DNA of 64,000 nt. Origin: Balaenoptera acutorostrata. Its lineage: Eukaryota; Chordata; Mammalia; Artiodactyla; Balaenopteridae. Positions 61,486 through 64,000 of the stretch are shown here, piece by piece. Below the pieces are notes generated by a model. That model saw only the letters and a list, made by a program, of their open reading frames with translations, searched no databases and was not told the DNA's origin. The stretch spans positions 54,246,405 through 54,310,404 of the forward strand of contig NC_080067.1 of assembly GCF_949987535.1 (NCBI RefSeq). The letters are read 5' to 3'. Made by a program: the position numbers and the translations under genes. Within the stretch, counting starts at the first letter, position 1. The number at the start of each line of letters is the position of its first letter.

Positions 61486-61734
61486 GTATTTCTCTTCAAT
61501 ACGATATTCCAGTCAAAGGAGAAAATGGATATTATGAAGGTTTCAAATGCTGTTAACCCCAGTGTTGTTTTATTGTCTAATGTTATTTCAGGGAACTGTG
61601 GTGCAGTAAATCTGCCGACCACATCTTCAGCAAACTTCTCATCACTTCCCCTTTGAGGCCTGCTTGACATCCTCACTCAGCAAATAGCTAACGAGCACTT
61701 TCTATGTGACAGGCATTGCATAGGTGCAAACGTG
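61486..61734. other. SAMD7: SAMD7 intron, proximal part
   Basis: No element recognised. The minus-strand open frame at 61302-61676 is a shadow crossing the exon. Confidence 0.4.
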
Positions 61735-62092
61735 GATGTAGTCTGCTAGGGCTGCGGTAGCAAAATACCACAGACTGGGTGGCTTAATTTTATTTCTCAC
61801 AGCTCTGGAGGCTGAAAGTCCTAGATCAAGGTACTGGCAGGTTCTGTTTCTCCTGAGGCTTCTCTCCTTGGCTTGCAGACTTGGCTGCCTTTTTCTCTGT
61901 GTCTTCACATGCTTTTTTCTCTGTGTGCAAGCACTTCTGGTGTCTCTTCCTCTTCTTATAAGAACACCAGTCCTACTGGGGCCCCACCCATATGACTTCA
62001 TTTAACTTTAATTACCCCCTTAAAGGCCCTAGCTCCAAAGACAATCACATGGCGGGGCAGGGGTTAGGAATACAATTCAGTCCATAACAATT
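61735..62092 (-). mobile_element. MLT1-type MaLR LTR in SAMD7 intron
   Basis: TAGTCTGCTAGGGCTGCGGT, ACTGGGTGGCTTAATTTTAT, TTGGCTTGCAGACTTGGCTG, ATAAGAACACCAGTCCTACT and ACAATTCAGTCCATAACA. MLT1A-like, in complement. Confidence 0.87.
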
Positions 62093-62723
62093 GGGTATCC
62101 TGGATTTCCTGTGATAGAGCAATTCTTTCTTTGCAATAAAAGTGAAGTTATCCGTATTTTGGTTGCATACTCTGGCAGTTTCCTGTCTTCCCTTCTTTTG
62201 AATATATTGATATAGTCTGACGTTCCGAGGAGAAAGAAAAATTCAGTATTTATGCTTGTTCATGGAGCATGAACAATAGAGTTGGACTTCCAGAGACCAC
62301 TGAAGTTTGGAGAAATAAATTGTCCGCCCAGGTAGTCACTGATCCCAGATGGCAAAACTCAAGCCACAGTATGTTTATCAAATGAGAAAAGAATGTTGTG
62401 GTCAAGAATGGAAAATCAGACATTGGTACTGAGTTGATTGGATCTTTTTTTTTTCCCTGACAACCCTAAAACTTCCCTTTTCTGCTTTCTCTGTTGTGTT
62501 GGCAGCTGAGTTAGTCCTTCCTTAGTAGAGCCCTTCCTCCTAAGCTTTCTCATCATATTTCTACTTAAGCCAATAGAGACTGCAGGACTTTTGTACTTCA
62601 TTTTGGGAAGAGATGATAGAATCCCATATGGCAAAAAAAAAAAAAAAAAATCTCACTGCCTATGCAATGGAAATTTTGTACAATTCCATTTTCATTTTAC
62701 CTAATTTGTATCTTTTTCCCTAG
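62093..62723. other. SAMD7: SAMD7 intron, distal part
   Basis: A-run at 62633-62650. Ends in the acceptor TTTTTCCCTAG. Nothing else recognised. Confidence 0.4.
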
Positions 62724-62848
62724 AGATTTATTGCCTCCCACTGTAGCTCCAACTGACCCAAGACAGTTTTGTGTTCCTTCCCAGTTTGGATCCTCTGCTC
62801 TACCAAATGCAAATATGCCGAACGTGCTGTCCAGTCGTGTCTACTCAG
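62724..62848 (+). CDS. SAMD7: SAMD7 second coding exon
   Basis: Acceptor CTTTTTCCCTAG (AG at 62722-62723) and donor CTCAG followed by GTATGA (GT at 62849-62850). It reads, with the two bases carried from the previous exon, VDRDLLPPTVAPTDPRQFC, then VPSQFGSSALPN and NVLSSRVYSG, which I recognise as the conserved N-terminal SAMD7 segment. Length 125 bp; one base (G) is left for the next exon, so coding to here is 70 codons plus one base from the start at 61400. This segment is upstream of the SAM domain and has no known catalytic residue. The following exon was not found in the remaining 1.15 kb. Confidence 0.9.
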
Positions 62849-63039
62849 GTATGAGCAACAGATGGCTCTCGTCTGTGGAGCCGCTGTGAACTGGATTGCT
62901 GCATTAAGCTTGCCATCAAATTTACTGCCAGATTTTAGAGGCAAAACTGTATGGTGATTATACTTGTGGTTTCTACAATTACTACCTAGGTTTAAATCAT
63001 GGTTCCACCACTGTGTAACCAAGTGTAAGTCGCTTAACT
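62849..63039. other. SAMD7: SAMD7 intron start
   Basis: TTTAAATCATGGTTCCACCACTG and AGTCGCTTAACTCCTCC near 62990-63040 resemble MIR core sequence. No exon seen. Confidence 0.4.
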
Positions 63040-64000
63040 CCTCCAACCATCAATTTACTGATGTATAACATGAAAATCTGCAATCACTATCTGTCTTATC
63101 TTACACGCAGGAACTGATGAGGTCATGAGGAGATGAGGTCTGAGAGTTAAAGGCCCTGGGGCAGCTTACATATGGCCTGATAGGTCATAGTGAGGACCTG
63201 CCTTTTATTCTGGGGAAGAGGGAAAGCTTTTGAGGAGTTTGAGCAAAGGAATGACATGGTCTGACTTACATTTTACCAGGATCACTCTGGCTGCTGTGTT
63301 GGGGACAAACTTGATAGGATTAAAGTTCTGGAGTTAAACTGATGGGAGTTAATGGGCTATTAGAATAGTCAAAAGATTATGATGGATTGGCCCTGCGTGG
63401 TGACAGTAGGAGTAGTAAGAAGTGGCTGGATTCTGTAAATACTTTGAAGGTAGAAACAACAAGATTTTCTCAGAGTTTAGATATGAGATGTAAAAAGAGG
63501 AGAGGTGTTAAGGATGACATCAAAAATTTTGGCTGAGAAATGGGAAAGATGGAGTTGCTCTTCATTGAGTTGAGGAAGACCATGAAAGCAAGAGTTCTTG
63601 GGGTGGGAGAGATATCATAGGCATTTGAGGTGCCTAATAGACAATCAATGGGGGATGTCTGGAAGGCAGCTGAAGTCCAGGGAGGACTTCTGGAGACAAC
63701 CTGGAGATATAATTTTGAAAGTCATCGGGATATATGAGACTAGATGAGATCATCCATAGAGTGAGTTAAAAGGATGGGTTAGAAGTTAAAAGGATGATCC
63801 CTGGGACATACCAACAGGGTCCAGAAGATGAACAGAGATATAGAAAAAGCAACCACTGAGGTGGGAGGAAACCCAGGAGAGGCCAGAGGCCTGGAAACCA
63901 AGGGAAGAAAGTGTTTTAAGGAAAGAGTGAGCAACTGTGTCAAGTATGCCACTCAAAGATCAAGTAAGATGAGGACCAAGAATATATGATTAGATATAGC
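63040..64000 (+). repeat. Long copy of ancient dispersed repeat
   Basis: About 950 bp following an old mammalian repeat in order: AATGACATGGTCTGACTTAC, AGGATCACTCTGGCTGCTGT, AGGTGCCTAATAGACAATCA, GGAAACCCAGGAGAGGCCAG, GAAAGTGTTTTAAGGAAAGA and TCAAGTAAGATGAGGACCAA. Longest and best-kept copy here; lies in a SAMD7 intron. I do not assign the family. Confidence 0.55.

Overview
The window is mammalian nuclear DNA, almost certainly from a cetacean or close cetartiodactyl relative. The evidence is the tRNA-derived CHR-type SINEs (head GGGCTTCCCTGGTGGCGCAG, or its complement) found in at least ten copies, the cetartiodactyl-type L1, and mammal-wide MIR, L2 and MLT1 repeats. No ruminant Bov-tA/BovB or pig PRE1 elements were recognised. 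No prokaryotic operon, CRISPR array or rRNA/tRNA gene is present. All gene and repeat identities come from reading the sequence and from memory of the families; no database search was run.

Two host genes lie head to head at the edges. On the left, minus strand, are two 5' coding exons of LRRC31 (about 6959-7198 and 1149-1279); the rest of the gene lies beyond position 1. The first coding exon carries a +1 frameshift in a G6 run and lacks a recognisable donor in the needed phase, so the gene may be broken here. On the right, plus strand, is the 5' part of SAMD7, a photoreceptor Polycomb-associated SAM-domain protein: a probable 5'UTR exon (59893-59968), the start-codon exon (61359-61485) and the next coding exon (62724-62848). 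These are open, spliced in matching phase, and run on beyond the right edge. The LRRC31-SAMD7 neighbourhood matches the order I know from mammalian chromosome 3q26-type synteny.

The roughly 52 kb between the genes is intergenic and built of nested mobile elements. The most notable is a young L1 (42616-47951, minus) with both ORFs uninterrupted (301 and 1272 codons), a perfect 20-bp target-site duplication, a 28-nt poly(A) tail and a 3' transduced segment containing an 82-bp tandem duplication; it is 5' truncated within its UTR. A second is an internally deleted gammaretrovirus-like (ERV1) provirus (24747-29071, minus) with two LTRs, primer-binding site, gag capsid and nucleocapsid remnants, a protease remnant interrupted by a LINE, and a protease-to-RNase H deletion joint. 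Others are a 5'-inverted (twin-primed) L1 at 19350-20262, four MLT1 LTRs, several L1/L2/MIR remnants, two DNA-transposon MITEs, and a cluster of five SINEs at 48.8-52.2 kb.

I see no convincing undescribed molecular system. The best leads are the transduction-bearing intact-ORF L1, the LRRC31 lesion, and a 59-bp near-perfect inverted repeat whose arms are 1.4 kb apart (37523-37581 and 39004-39062).
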